Shown here: piece by piece, positions 22,702 to 34,739 of the stretch
Numbering within the stretch: position 1 is the first letter of the stretch
Layout of the letters: the number at the start of each line of letters is the position of its first letter
Source: Camellia lanceoleosa
Lineage: Eukaryota > Streptophyta > Magnoliopsida > Ericales > Theaceae
Length of the DNA: 64,000 nt
Reading direction: 5' to 3'
Assembly (NCBI GenBank): GCA_025200525.1
Contig: CM045762.1
Coordinates: 129,507,679-129,571,678, forward strand
The notes under the pieces: generated by a model
Databases searched by the model: none
What the model was told of the DNA's origin: nothing
The model's input: the letters and a program-made list of their open reading frames with translations, nothing else
Made by a program: the position numbers and the translations under genes

Positions 22702-23815
22702 CTTTTTTTGGATCCTTTTAATGTGTTCAGGGTCCCCATACCAGCTGTATGTGGACCATGAACTCACCCCATAATCCCAAAAGCTGAATCAATGTCAGCA
22801 CAAAGATACGAGTATTTTCCCTTGCATAGCCCGCAAGGGTAGGCCACAAAATATTCACCTGAACATCAATACTAGTATAGACTAAATAAGAACAACTTTT
22901 ACAATCAAAATTAAAGGATTTCTTCACACTTGAGGCGCTTAGAGCAGCCATCATCCCTTGCTGCCAGATTCCTAATTCCAGAGGACAAACTGCCCGCAAG
23001 TGTTCCCAGTGGTAGAAGACATCCAGTAGACATTTTATGTAACCCTTCTTTCTAGCAACAGACTTGAAACAAACACTCAACCTGATACATGAATTCCTGT
23101 CACAGCTAAGAACCAATGCTCTATGCCATCGGCAAGAAAAAGCTTTACATACGAACCACAAACAGCCCACATTATATGAACTCATATCACTCAACCCACA
23201 ATATGAGACCTCACTACACTCTACAAATGTTGACAGCAAGCAACTTGCAAGATAGAACAACAATTCATAAACGTGTAAACAAGTTAGCAACAAAACTCTC
23301 TCAATATGGGCAGTGAAAGGTATGTGATTTAATGTCCTCCCCACACTCAACCCTCTATGATATGGTCTAGCTCCTGCAAAAGACCCTTTCAACCTCGCAC
23401 ATTAACCAAACAATTAGATAACACTCTATTTATGCTCCCATTCACTCAACCCACTTGAAGTGATCTAACATCCCTCAAAACTCTTCTAACCGGATCCAGA
23501 GAGGTAACTCTATTCTTCAAAATTGAATCTGGCAACCTCTATGTCTCCAGAAACAACCTGTCACTTTGATTACTATTCAGGTTAGTAACAGAAAACATCC
23601 GAAATCGAACCATATCAATTATTTGCTTAATAACCACCTCCTCGGGGTGGAACTCCCCATTAAAAAATATGTTATTTCTGGTCATCCATAATTGGTAAAC
23701 TGTGCAATTAAAAACCAATCTGGAAATGACCGAGCCGAGGGATTTACCCCAAATTTGTTGAGACAGAAGCTGAACCAGCTCAAACCATGGCAGATCCGCC
23801 GTAAACATTTAATCA
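22702..23815 (-). pseudogene. LINE remnant: C-terminal end of ORF2 plus 3' region
   Basis: The minus-strand frame at 23539-23808 reads 'IWGKSLGSVISRLVFNCTVY', then 'LWMTRNNIFFNG' and 'IIDMVRFRMFSV'. This is the zf-RVT-like tail of plant LINE ORF2 proteins, normally ending a reverse transcriptase of about 1200 residues. After one in-frame TAG the same frame continues 'RLPDSILKNRVTSLDPVRRV' and ends near 23446. The following 0.75 kb is 3' untranslated sequence ending 'aaaggatccaaaaaaa' at about 22702. The endonuclease and catalytic reverse transcriptase are absent, so the copy is 5'-truncated. The 221-residue frame at 22727-23392 lies in this 3' region and is probably not a gene. Confidence 0.7.
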
Positions 23816-25885
23816 TTAGGGGGAACCTTTAAACTCTAGCTAACAATCAATGTCAAAAGAGGTCAAATTTGGGAACACAGGGTAGCATATTAACATTATT
23901 GATGTACTTGCCGGTGGTGATATGAACTACACAGAGAAAATGGAATACTAGAAAGAGGCAAAATGCAATTCTTCTTCCACATATAGAGCAAGTGTACCAT
24001 AAAGGAAAGGAGGAAAAAGCAACATGTCAGTGTGATCCTTTTGACAAATGCAATAAAGAGAAAATGTATTCATTGTCTCCAGAGAATTTTGTTCCAAATA
24101 ATGATGTTAATCAATCATAACATATGTTAGTAAAAAAGAGTAAAGCGTTCTGTAACACCACCTCCTTTCACAAGACAACCGATGTCCCAAATACCCAAAG
24201 TCTTCGTCTCGTAAAAAGGTCAAGAAGAGCAAAGACGATGATCAATCATTAGGAAATAGACATCAAACTCTTTGTCATTAACTACAAATTTACCATCACC
24301 GGGTTGGATCCAAACACGGGCCACACTGCATTCCTTCTTCCAATTCCATAAGCCCTTCCCTTTTCATCTACTTGTCTCACCCGCATTGGCAACTTCTTCC
24401 TGCTTCTCGCGCCTATTTGACTCTTGTAGATTTTCGTGTATTTTTCAGATAACGATGTCTTCTATTTCTTTTAGTGGAGGCAATCTTGAACACCATCCAG
24501 ATCCTTCAGAGCAATCAAACTATCTAGCATTGCGTCTGTGATACCAGATGCTGCAACTAGGTCACCGAATGCTCAATTTGGACCTAAAATTACAAATATT
24601 GGATCGATAGTCTTTAGTCAGACATTGTACAGATGACATGATGACCGAAACTTAAAAACCTTATAAAAACCTTCCACACGTAATTTTCGGCCCAAGATAG
24701 CTTTTACAATTTTAAAAAAATAAACTAAAATCTAAAGCAAGGGAAAACTGTCAGGTTCAATGTCACAAGGATGTATTTGAAATAATTTGCCTTATGTAGT
24801 CTCCAAGAAGGAAGCAAGAATACTATTTTCAGATTGTCTATAGACTTAGCTAAGATAAAGAAAATACAAATTCAAGACTGCATTTATATTTATGCAGCTT
24901 TGAATTCATTAGTGGAAACTAGCAATTGAAAAAGAAGCATGCCACAGATAAAAATAAAAATAAAATAAAAACTCAAAAAGTATTAGTCGTACATGATGCT
25001 AATGCCAAATCACTAATCATTCAAAAAAAAAAAAGCTCCATTCTAAGCCAGTGTTTATATGAAATGCATATACAAATGTAGTTAGATACAGTGTTAATGA
25101 GCCTAATTCATCATTTGAAAGATATACAAATGTAGTTATTTATTTATTATATGTATTTTTATTTGATTTGGATATTGCTTTGCTGTTTATTAGAACTATA
25201 TTTGTTTTATGAAAATTCATGTATATTATGATTCTCTTTCTTTATTGCATTCTTGTTTTTTTTACTCTAATCATATGATCTTCTCACTATTCAGTGATAC
25301 TACATGAATTAGAAATAATTAGCTAGAATGTGAGGGGTTCAAACACCCCAGATAAGATGATGGTGGTCATAGCTCCCCTTAATGATTGGAAGGTTGATCT
25401 TATTACAATTACTTTAATGTTTTGGAAAATGTAAGGGGACAGTTTCTATAATATAATTTAAACAAATTTTGAGAAATGGTACTTCAATAACTTGTTTACT
25501 AATACCAAGTAAAAATAAGAAGTTAGGGAAAAAAATACATACAGGCAAATAAACATAGAATTTACATAATAGAAATGTTCTCTTTACTAGCAAATGCGAG
25601 TGTCTTCTTCTTCAAACATCATACAAAATTAGAGGATACAAATGTCTATATTGGGTATAGGTGTTCACACATATCCCCATGTTTACCCTTGTCATATCCA
25701 AAGGGACACAAGTACAATGAGAGAAGTAGAAAAGTCTGTGTAACACATCTTATGAGTATTGATTTAGACAATTAAAATTCTTGGTTGACTCATCATTATT
25801 GTGTATATATATAGAGAAAGAGGGGAGCTAACAACCATATATGAGTGACATTTTCTCTTGTTTGTCATTGCCTTGTTACTAAAAT
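23816..25885. other. CACTA interior, no clear gene
   Basis: Mostly AT-rich. Around 24390-24545 a CT-rich segment ends in an acceptor-like 'tatttttcag', followed by a short frame starting ATGTCTTCTATTTC at about 24454. It could be an old exon of a transposon gene, but its product matches nothing I know. Confidence 0.3.
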
Positions 25886-26150
25886 GTCAGAACACTAACA
25901 CCCCCAACAAGAAATGCAAGTTGCTGGATTGGATGGGGTCAGGAAGTAGTCTTTGAAGGCGTTGGTCTTCAAGTAATCCAAACAACTTGTCCATCACATT
26001 CCTATTGGACCTAATGCCATGAGAGTATGGGTAGATCTCGCAAGAGAAGCGGAGCATATTTATGGAGGCCATCACGACATGACTTACATTGAAGACGCTG
26101 TGGGTACTACAGTTGCATGGCCAGCTGACAAAGTTGTTATGGGGCAGTGA
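25886..26150 (+). pseudogene. C-terminal exon of a plant En/Spm-type transposase protein, decayed
   Basis: The plus strand encodes 'KCKLLDWMGSG', then after a frameshift and stop near 25950-25990 'KQLVHHIPIGPNAMRVWVDL', and ends 'GDAVG'-type wording 'YIEDAVGTTVAWPADKVVMG' with a stop at 26148-26150. This is the conserved C-terminal segment of the Ptta/En/Spm plant transposase family (Transposase_24 type), which accompanies CACTA elements and binds their ends. Its presence inside CACTA termini is consistent. The upstream exons and the DDE transposase are not found, and the frame break makes it non-functional. The minus-strand frame at 25887-26075 is its shadow. Confidence 0.8.
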
Positions 26151-27866
26151 TCACTTCTACAGGTTGGTAATTTTTTAAAAGATTACAAATATTACTCTTC
26201 ATGAACAATTTAAATCTTATTATATTTGTTTTTATTTATTCCACCTGCAGAAATGTATTTGCAGAAAATGTAGAAATGTTTTTTTCTTTTTTATGAATAG
26301 ACGGGACAGCATTGTTAGCTTCTGTCATTGTTTTAACTCTAGAATCCTGAGAGCCTGAGAGAGAGAACAAGAACAAAGTTCACCAACACAATATAAAGGA
26401 GTTAGTAGAGAACAAAACTCAACTTTATGTTATATTATATATAATTTAAAAGTCCACAGTATTTGTTACTCATAAAAAAAAAACTCCATTGTGTTTTTTG
26501 TTTGGACCATGAACAAAGATTGCTACTTAGATCCCACTGAGGGGGACATGAACCCTCTTGCTAAAGCAGTTGTTTTGATTTCCTCTACAGATCGATATGA
26601 CATTAACACAAAGATGACCTTCAAAAGTGATAATCAAGTAGATAACCCCTTAGAATGAAGTTAATCCCATTGAAACTCTTACATAAATCTTTCTTTTCAT
26701 TTTATTTTATTGTATGACTAATACGATAATTTCAGTTATTGTGTAATAACTGCTTGCTCCTAATGCAAGCATCCCTAAAAGTGGATTTGAGTTTGAGCAC
26801 AGGCACTTTGTGCAAATAATGGCAATGATTTGGTGAATGTCCAATCTCACTCCTCCTAACACCCACAATGTGAGGAATTTAATTCACAATATATATATAT
26901 ATATACATATATGTATGAGGATCAGCTAGTGAAGTTAGACAAGAAGGGTAATACAAGGAAGAGGATGAGCAGAGGTTTACATAACTAAAAAAAAAAAAAA
27001 ATCTATGTAAAACTAGTTAGAGTACGCCGTGGATAGATGCCATACCATACCATACAATACCAGACAAGACAACACATTTTTCATGTTCCTATTCCTCTGT
27101 TCCTCTTCCTCTTCCACGGACCACCATGCCTTTAATATATAGACCTTCAATTTTGTCATTTCCATTCTTAAATTATATTTAGTGTATGTTTTTTTTTTTA
27201 TTCTCGATATATATCAAGTGTCAAGTGATCTTATTGCCCTAACATATGTCGCTTTGAAGGCTCATGTCGATCACTAGATTTTTTGCACAGACTAGGTTCT
27301 GCAGTAGCTTGATTTCTCTGTTCTATAGTTGTAAAACTAGTACTGGGAGCTTTTTGCAAATATTAGCTAATTATATCCTCACTTGTCGATAGCTCACCGC
27401 AATTCTTACAGTTTCATTTATATTTACTATTTCTCAATTTAATGTAAAATATATAGTTGAACAAAATTTCTATGTTTGGGACCCGCAGTTTTATGTTTCA
27501 ATAACATTATCTCTGCTTAGTATATGGCTATAATCATACTTGCATTGATTGTCTATAAAAGTATTGACCGATATGTATCAATGTTCTAAGCTCAAAGGTT
27601 TTATTACTTAAAAAGGTTATAGTGATGAACTTATGTCATTTCCATTTAAAAGACACATTAGGTGGAAAATATATATATATATATATATATCTCATAAGTT
27701 TCCATTCATGAAGCACAAAAAATAAACAATGACTGAATCAAAACAAAATTTCAAGAAAACTTAAATATAAACCCATGGAATGAAGAAAAAGTGTGCTAGT
27801 CGATGTATGATATGCTTCGTTGGCATTATATCATGCAAGGAAAATAGGAAAGACGGACTATATCCC
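26151..27866. other. CACTA interior, AT-rich, no gene recognised
   Basis: Contains (TA)n runs at about 26890-26908 and 27670-27690 and short poly-A tracts. I see no coding exon. Confidence 0.4.
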
Positions 27867-27881
27867 ATGTAGAATTAACTA

Positions 27882-29828
27882 TCAAATTAGCGATTTGGTT
27901 GAAAGCTCACAAAGAATATCAAGATTCTATTACCGATTTCTTGTTTAATTTTGCTCGATTAGACATTGTTTAGGTGGTAGCTTGTGAGAGGTGGGTGTTG
28001 GGTGTTTTTGGTCAATCGGTTGGTCCGAGTTTGGTCTGCTTCGTCCGAATCAGCAATAATTTGTCAATTTCGGTTCTGTCTTGGGAAGTTTTGTTGTCAT
28101 CTATGTCAAATGTGGTATTCAATGCTCAAAGAAAGCTCTTGTCTTAGTTGGTGAAGCTAGTTTTGTATTGTGTAACACATTTTGGCAAATGCTTCGTTCT
28201 GCGGATTCGAGCTCTTCACCGTGATTAGCTGGGTGTGTGTGCCGCTTCTCAGATGCTTCTATGTTGATGCTGGTCTGGGGAGCATTGTTACCTTTGGATT
28301 GTGTGGTGAGATTCGCATTATGACCAAAGACCGTGGATTCACTGTTTGGTTAGTCTCTCGATTCATCCCTCCGTGTTCAGAGGTGTGCTTTCCATGCCAA
28401 GGGAGTCTCACCGCATCCATCCAGTTCAATATTTCTTTGGAGGAGTCTTTCAAGAGCCCAACCGATGCAGTGGAAGTGTGTAATATACATCAAGTAGAAG
28501 CCGCCATGTGTGTCCTGCTTTTATGTGTCTGCGTGTTTGATGGTGGATCGATCCGATCGCTCTGCTGTTTTGTTGCCTTGTTTCAAATATAGTTCTTTGG
28601 AGGAGTCTTTAGTAGCCCAACCGGATGTCAGATTTCCACCGATAGAAGATCCGAGATGCTTAATGTTCCTATTGGTAATGAAGTCCTGGTTTGTTTCAAA
28701 TTTTCAGCCGGTCTTCGATTGGATCTGCAGCCTTCACCGCCGGGTTTGGTTCTGATGCTTCTGGTTTTGGCTTCTGCTGGTTCTGGTATTGGATGCTATT
28801 GGTTCTGGTTCTGGTCTTCAGGTATTGCATGCTATTGTGTTCAATCTGCAGCTCTACTTTGCTTGGATGCTATTGAGTTACAATCAAATGGTGTTTTTTG
28901 CCTTAGCTCATCACCTTGGTGCTTTTGGTGTATCTTATATAACATATGGTGTGACTGGGGTTGTATCTTGGAATGTTCTTGGAGACCATCTTTTGGTGTC
29001 CTTTGCGGAGTAGTTTCATGGGAGGCTCAGTTTGAGGGTGACTGACTGTGAGTTGTTCCAATCAGAGTATGGTGGTGTATTCATGTTGTGACTGTGAGTT
29101 GGTCTCCTCTGTCATTTTATTGTTGCTGGTTGATCCGACTGAGGCTTCTCTTTGTTGATCCTTCTATTGAGGTCTTGCTGTTACAGTGATGGTCTGTTTA
29201 CTTTACAAAGGTCATTAGCAAGGTTTGTTCTGGCACTGAGCCCGAGCCGATTAATGGGGTCTAGCTGGATTGAGTTCTGATTGAGATCTGATTGTGGTTA
29301 ATGGGGTCTTGCTCAGCAAGGTTTAGCTCTTGGTGATGGGTCTGCCACTTTATTTGGCTGCAGTGATGGTGTGATTATTTTTCCAAGGTCAATAGCAAGG
29401 TTTAGTTCTGGTTCTGTTGAGCTGGATTGAGTATGTCACTGTTGGTTTGAGTATGGCAATACAATCTGTGCAGTTGGTTTGAGGTTTGGAGTCTCTCTCA
29501 TCGTTGGAGCTTCCCAATCGGGTACCGCTAATGGGGTCTTGTCACGATATTAAGTTGCTCTAGTAAATGAACTGATTTTCTGGTTTTTGCTGATATGTTT
29601 CTCTTGGACTGATTTTCTGGTTCTGTTTTGCTTGATCTGTTTTGTGTTTTTCTTTTTCTGTTGGTTTCTCACCAACTAGGAGGTTGGAGTTTCACTTAGC
29701 TCCAAGCTCCTCTTTATTGATGTTTTTCCCTACTTTGTTTGGTTATCATCAATAAAGTTTTTTGTTTTGCCGATCAAAAAAAAATAAAAATAAAATAAAA
29801 TAAAAAAATAAAAAAAATAAAAATAAAA
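27882..29828 (+). mobile_element. Poly(A)-tailed retroposon (5'-truncated LINE-like) with 15-bp duplication
   Basis: The insertion ends in 'aataaagttttttg...gccgatc' followed by an A-rich tail of about 55 bp. It is flanked by the perfect 15-bp repeat ATGTAGAATTAACTA (27867-27881 and 29829-29843), the hallmark of target-primed reverse transcription. The first bases read 'KLAIWLKAHKEYQ' and then 'FLFNFARLDIV' before a stop, plausibly the last codons of a LINE ORF. The remaining 1.8 kb is GT-rich, with long but unconserved open frames (28182-28592, 28656-29045). The phrase 'ggaggagtctttcaagagcccaacc' recurs about 160 bp later. I cannot name the family. Confidence 0.75.
28435..28760 (+). repeat. 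Imperfect internal repeat in the retroposon
   Basis: The block 'tttggaggagtctttcaaga' / 'gcccaacc' near 28437 recurs near 28596 with substitutions. It lies in the presumed 3' untranslated part. Confidence 0.6.
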
Positions 29829-29843
29829 ATGTAGAATTAACTA

Positions 29844-30200
29844 GATTATAAACCTAGGTAGATATCAGAACTAAATGTAGCTAAATGGTCTATAATAGTA
29901 AAGAAGTTCTAATCTCTGCTTTGTTGCTTTTGTTTTGATATAATTTTATTTTTATGTTTCCTTTTTAATGATATACATTATTGTTAAATTGATTATACTT
30001 ATTGTGACGTGTTGATTATTGTTTTACAGTTATTAGGTTTGGAAAGAAGATGGAACCAATAGAAGTCAGCTTGGAAGTTTGTGGGTGTAGAAAAAGGAAT
30101 TTGAATGTGTTATTGTCTTGTACATACCGACATTATGACTTTAAGTTTTAGTTTTTATTTTTATTTTTTTGAACATAGTGACAGATTGTGTTTTGGTACT
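29844..30200. other. CACTA interior near the right end
   Basis: An acceptor-like 'tgttttacag' at about 30020-30029 precedes a short frame ending 'RSQLGSLWV' and a stop, possibly the last small exon of a transposon gene. This is weakly supported. Confidence 0.3.
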
Positions 30201-30329
30201 TTATTAAGACAATGTTATGACGATTTTATTATTTCTTGAAATTTGTGGTGATGAGTTATTTTTCAATGATGATATTGTTTTGTATGTGATGGATGAAAAT
30301 GTGTTTGTTGCATTTACAGAATTTAGGTT

Positions 30330-30747
30330 TCCAATATTGGTGTTGGAATGGATTTTTATTATATTTATAAATACTATATGATAGCATTTAAAATTGCTAT
30401 CATAATGAGGTGTTTGTAGCATTTAAAAAATGTTATCATGCTTTATTATAACATTCTTAGTTAGTTATGATATGGTAAATTGTAACATTACTAGATTGCT
30501 ATAAAAACAATTTTATAGCATTAACAAAATGTTATCCTTTGGTATTTGAAGTAACTTTTAGCTATTTCATAGCATTCAAAAATTGTTATAATATATTTAC
30601 GATAGCGTTCAACGATAACATTCGATAAATGCTATTAAAAATGATACACTTTTAATAACATGGGCAAACATAGCATTCCAACGAATGCTATTGCTTACTT
30701 TTGATAGCATTCATCGAATGCTATAAAATGTGTTTTTTGTTGTAGTG
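30330..30747. repeat. CACTA right subterminal and terminal repeats
   Basis: More than ten copies of 'atagcatt' or its complement 'aatgctat', with variants such as 'taacattc' and 'attgctat', in both orientations. The last bases are the terminal repeat TTTTTGTTGTAGTG. Confidence 0.85.
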
Positions 30748-30750
30748 TCG

Positions 30751-32846
30751 TGCGGATTTGGCAACCACTCGAATGAAATCACACAGAGTTTTCTAGGATT
30801 TTCTAGGCAGAAACCATTCGTGCAAATTTGGGTTTCGCTCGAGCAGATTGTATGAAAAATTATGGATTTTTCTATGGAGCAAACTGTCTGTGGAAGCATC
30901 AGAATCTGCTCGTATGGATTTGGGATTCCGCTCATGCGGAATTCGAACCGCTTGTGGATTTCAAGACGGTATCGAATTTTGAGCTATTTTCCTCAAAACT
31001 GATGCCAAAAATGTGTTTTGTACACTCTCTTACTTCTCTCTCTATATATATATATATACGCATATTTTCTACTCATTCTCTCTACAAACCCACACAAATC
31101 CAAACTTCTCTCTAAGATATATATATATATATATGTTTAGTAAAAATATTTAGCAAAAATCTTCACGAATTTGATAGGGTTTGTAACATCCAATTGAAGA
31201 GGGCGACGAGGGCTACGTTTGCATTGATTGAATCGAGTTTTGTTCAATGTTGAATTCTTGGGTTTTCATCTCCTTCATCTCCTAAGCTTGAGGAAGGGAC
31301 ATTCTTAGAGTTATATATATATATATATATATATGTTTTTGCAAGTCTATGCTTGTTTAGAGTATTTCTTAGATGTTTGGATTATGGTTTTGGGTTGACG
31401 AACCCTAGTTGATATTAAAAGTGGACTTTCTCTATTTTTTTCCCAAAACTTTTGAGAGTATGAGCTATGTCCTAAAGTGTGAGTGTTGCTTTGGAAAAAT
31501 CTTTTCAAAAATGGAACAAAAACCTAGTTTGGTGGAAACCTTAGAAATTTGGAGATTTTGGGAAAAGTGTTGATATATTGTGAAATTCATGCTTTATAAA
31601 TTATTATGGTAAATAATTGGTGGAGGAATTACTATAGTTGCATCTAATGTAGAAATTTCATGGAGAAATGAGAAATGTTGATTTTGAAGCTTAATGAATA
31701 GCTTATTGTTGGTTTGTCTTGGAAAGGCCAAATTTATAAATGATGATCAATATATGGAGAGTGCATGTATGATGATATTATTATATTATCTCTTGGAATA
31801 TATATTATGATGTTATATTGATAAGAGTTGTGGGAATTTGATCACAATAGAAGATTGTGTAGTGAAATTGAAAATGGAACTATATTAATGTATTGTTACA
31901 TTTTGCATTGCCATTCCATTTAATCATTTCTACAATTGATTTTGAAACTTGTATAAGAAAATTATAGCTTTGAGAAAGGAATTGTTTCGTGAAACAAGAT
32001 CATTTTGATTTGTTTTTGGGGTAATTATGTTGGTAAGTTCGGATATGGGGTATAGTTGGTATTGGTTAAGTTTGCCTGAGTGTCCATAGTGAAAGACTGA
32101 AAACACGTGTAGAGAAGGTACCGCGTGTCTTCCAGTTAGCAACCGGTAAAGTGGTGATTGGTAGTGCTTATTATATCTACTTCTAAACACCAACCTAGGG
32201 ATTACCTGAGACGTATTTACGACCCCTTGAACCACATTGAAGTTATTGAATTGTTGTATTTTCAAATTGCATTGGGCACAAGATTTTCGAAAGATAGAGA
32301 TATATATTTTAAGCATGACATGGCATATGCATTTATCTCAAGATACTGTATAAAATGTATATACTTTGTTAAGATCTTTTTACTGGGCTTTGTGCTCACC
32401 CTAGTGGATGTTGTGCAGGAAAAGATGTGATTCCGTCGAGTTAAAGGCATGAAAAGTATTTTGAGAACACAAGACTGTTTTGTTTTATTCTAATTATTTT
32501 TGACAAGCCAAGGAGTTTACATGTAGGTGTTTGATAACCATTTTGTGTAGTCAGGCATAAACCTTGGAACATGTAACCCTTGAGGGTGTTTGAATTGTAT
32601 TTGACTTGTGGTGCCACATGCTATAGATTCATATTTTAGGAATGTTGAATGTATAATTGCATGCGGAATACCTTTGTAAATCTCTAGAGTATAATGAACA
32701 CAAATGTTGGAAGTTTGATGACAATGTTAATGATGAGACATTATATTCCTTATTTATATTTATGCAATGGAAGCTATCAGGTTGGAAACAATGTTATGTT
32801 GTTGAAATATTTTGAATTTCTATGTTAATTTCTTTGGGGCATTACA
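30751..32846 (+). mobile_element. 3' part of the LTR split by the CACTA element
   Basis: It continues from the segment ending at 17757 and ends TGGGGCATTACA at 32846. The layout matches the solo LTR at 11128-13208: degenerate CTCGAGC-like motifs (about 30835-30945), a CT-rich leader with (TA)n (about 31020-31130), an AT-rich middle, then the 'ggctttgtgctcaccctag' and 'tgtgcaggaa' block near the end. No internal coding region follows, so it is probably a solo LTR. No target duplication could be confirmed (right flank TTTGC). Confidence 0.65.
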
Positions 32847-33638
32847 TTTGCTCGAATAGTTGCCCGGTGAATCCTAGAGTCATCTTTGACTTGTTCACAC
32901 TCTTTGCACGGTCCAAACCATGCAGTCTTTCAACTGGGAACTCAGTTGATGCCAAGGGCGTGATTTAGCCGGGTCTGTTTGTACGCATCCACAGACCAGC
33001 CCACCTGTGCGGCCCAAATCTCAGACCCATGTCAAACTAGCTTAGCTCAACTTGTTCAACACAAATTACCTTCTCTGTTTTTAAAGAGAAACTAGATACA
33101 ATAAAGATGAAGTTTAGAGAAGACTACCAAAACTTCCTTCACCATACTCACTTAGTTTAAAAAATAAAAAAAAAATAAAAAATCTTCGTTCACATGAGTA
33201 TATGATTCCAATTAAGTCTTTTATCATACACAACATAGCTACTAAAAAGTCATTTTGTTAATCTACTAATAATTTTAAAAGAAAAGTAATTTTAAATGAT
33301 TAGTCCAACAAAATAATAAACAAAATTTATAAGCATGAATATCATAATAACAATAATAAGAAATATAATAAAAACAAAATTTAAATTGAAATTAAGAATA
33401 GTAGCATGTGAGAATGTAAGAGTTGCATTGCCACTATTCTAAAATTAATTTTACTCCATTCATGAAGGTGTTAATAGAACAAAATAGTTAAAAGATAAAA
33501 TTCAATTTGCTCACAAAGTTTCCCGTGTAATGTTTCGAACTCCCACTAGACTTGACCAAGTCAAAAAATAATATAGAACAATAATGTTAGTTTAACCACA
33601 TTTTCTTACCATAATGTGTGTCATCTAATGTATGCACA
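32847..33638. other. Non-coding DNA right of the split LTR
   Basis: 32847-33060 is GC-richer and could be the remaining LTR edge of the Tat-like element that lies left of the CACTA insertion; this is inference. The rest is AT-rich with no gene. Confidence 0.35.
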
Positions 33639-33829
33639 TTGTTTATAGGGAAATTTGGCTATAAACCCCAATTACCTTCCTTTTATTGTTAAAAGGACTA
33701 AGAAAAAAAATTATACTTTCTAAATCCCCTCATAATTATGAAGTTCTGCATAAAGGACGTAATTTATTATTTAAATATTTTATCAGACTATTATACCCTC
33801 AATTAAATCTTCTCACTTTCTCCCCCCAC

Positions 33830-34400
33830 TCTTTTCTCACCTTCTCCGTCTCTCTCCTCTCCCTCTAAACACAGCTTCTCTTCATAGCCATGTTAGAGGC
33901 CACTTCAGTCGCCGGAGCACTGTCCGCCAATGTATTCTGACCACCAACCGCCATGATTCTCGGTGCCACCCCCTCCTCCACATCTAATGTTAGTCAAGCC
34001 TTCCATTTCTCTTCTAGAAACCCTAGAATTGAAGAAACCAGAGGCTTCATGCACCTCAACCATACTCCATTCACTTGTTTACTCGACTGAAATTCTAACA
34101 AAGGTTCTCTTCCTTTAGTCCTCAGTTCAATTTGTGATCTGAGAGGAGCCCTAATTTGAGTTTGCGATCTATGCTTAAGAGGCTTGGGTAAGGTCGATTC
34201 AACTTATAACATCTCAGATCTATATTCGACTAATAACATCTCAGATCTGGTTTGTGGCATTTCGAATTTGGTGTGATTTCACCATTACGAACTCAATTTT
34301 GAGTTTTGATTTGGAGTCGACCTTGTAGCTCAAAATTTTGCCTAAGATTTAGATTGATGACTTGACCCTCACCTTTAGTTTGATGTCGTTATTTGATTTT
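33830..34400 (+). other. Gene-like segment inside the MULE (possible captured host sequence)
   Basis: A CT-rich stretch (33815-33885) with 'ctctccctctaaac', like a plant 5' leader, precedes ATGTTAGAGGCC at about 33891. This opens a short frame that stops after 16 codons. A second short frame from about 33952 runs 45 codons (starting MILGATPSSTSNVSQ). GC content is higher than in the flanks. MULEs often carry host gene fragments (Pack-MULEs). I recognise no product. Confidence 0.35.
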
Positions 34401-34469
34401 CGACATATGTTGATTAGTTTTTTTGTTTTTGTTTTTGATTTATTTTTGTTGATTTGCCGAGTTCAATCA

Positions 34470-34735
34470 GGTGTGTGCTCTAGTTTTTGTTTGACAGAAT
34501 GAGAGTAAAATTTTACTCCGGTTTGTGCTCTGTTTTTGTTTGACAGAATGAGAGCAAAATTTTACTCTGGTTTGTGCTCTATTTTTGTTTGACAGAATAA
34601 AAGTAAAATTTTACTCTGATTTGTGCTTTGTTTTTGTTTGATAAAATGAGAGTAAAATTTTACTCTGGTATGTGTTCTATTTTTGTTTGATAAAATGAGA
34701 GTAAACTTTTACTTTAGTGTTATCTATTCTGTTTT
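34470..34735. repeat. Minisatellite, 49-bp unit, about five copies
   Basis: The unit 'tttgacagaatgagagtaaa' + 'attttactc' + 'ggtttgtgctct' starts at 34493, 34542, 34591, 34640 and 34689, an exact 49-bp spacing. Each unit contains the palindrome core AGTAAAATTTTACT. Confidence 0.9.
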
Positions 34736-34739
34736 TATT

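Larger units (their letters stand above)
17758..30747. mobile_element. CACTA (En/Spm) DNA transposon, about 13.0 kb
   Basis: The left end begins CACTACAACAAAAAG and the right end, read on the other strand, begins CACTACAACAAAAAA, giving 14 identical terminal bases of the CACTA type. The 3-bp target TCG is duplicated on both sides. Subterminal regions at both ends carry many copies of an ATAGCATT/AATGCTAT motif. Coding capacity is decayed: only a C-terminal exon of the plant En/Spm-type second protein is recognisable (about 25890-26150). I see no TNP2/TnpD DDE transposase. Later insertions inside include a copia fragment and two LINE-like elements. It sits in an LTR, so it jumped after that LTR was present. 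Confidence 0.9.

Noticed and set aside
22727..23392. 221-residue minus-strand frame
   Set aside because: It lies in the 3' region after the LINE ORF2 stop, shows no family features, and overlaps frames on the other strand.
28182..29045. 136- and 129-residue plus-strand frames
   Set aside because: GT-rich retroposon body with several overlapping frames; composition, not selection, explains them.
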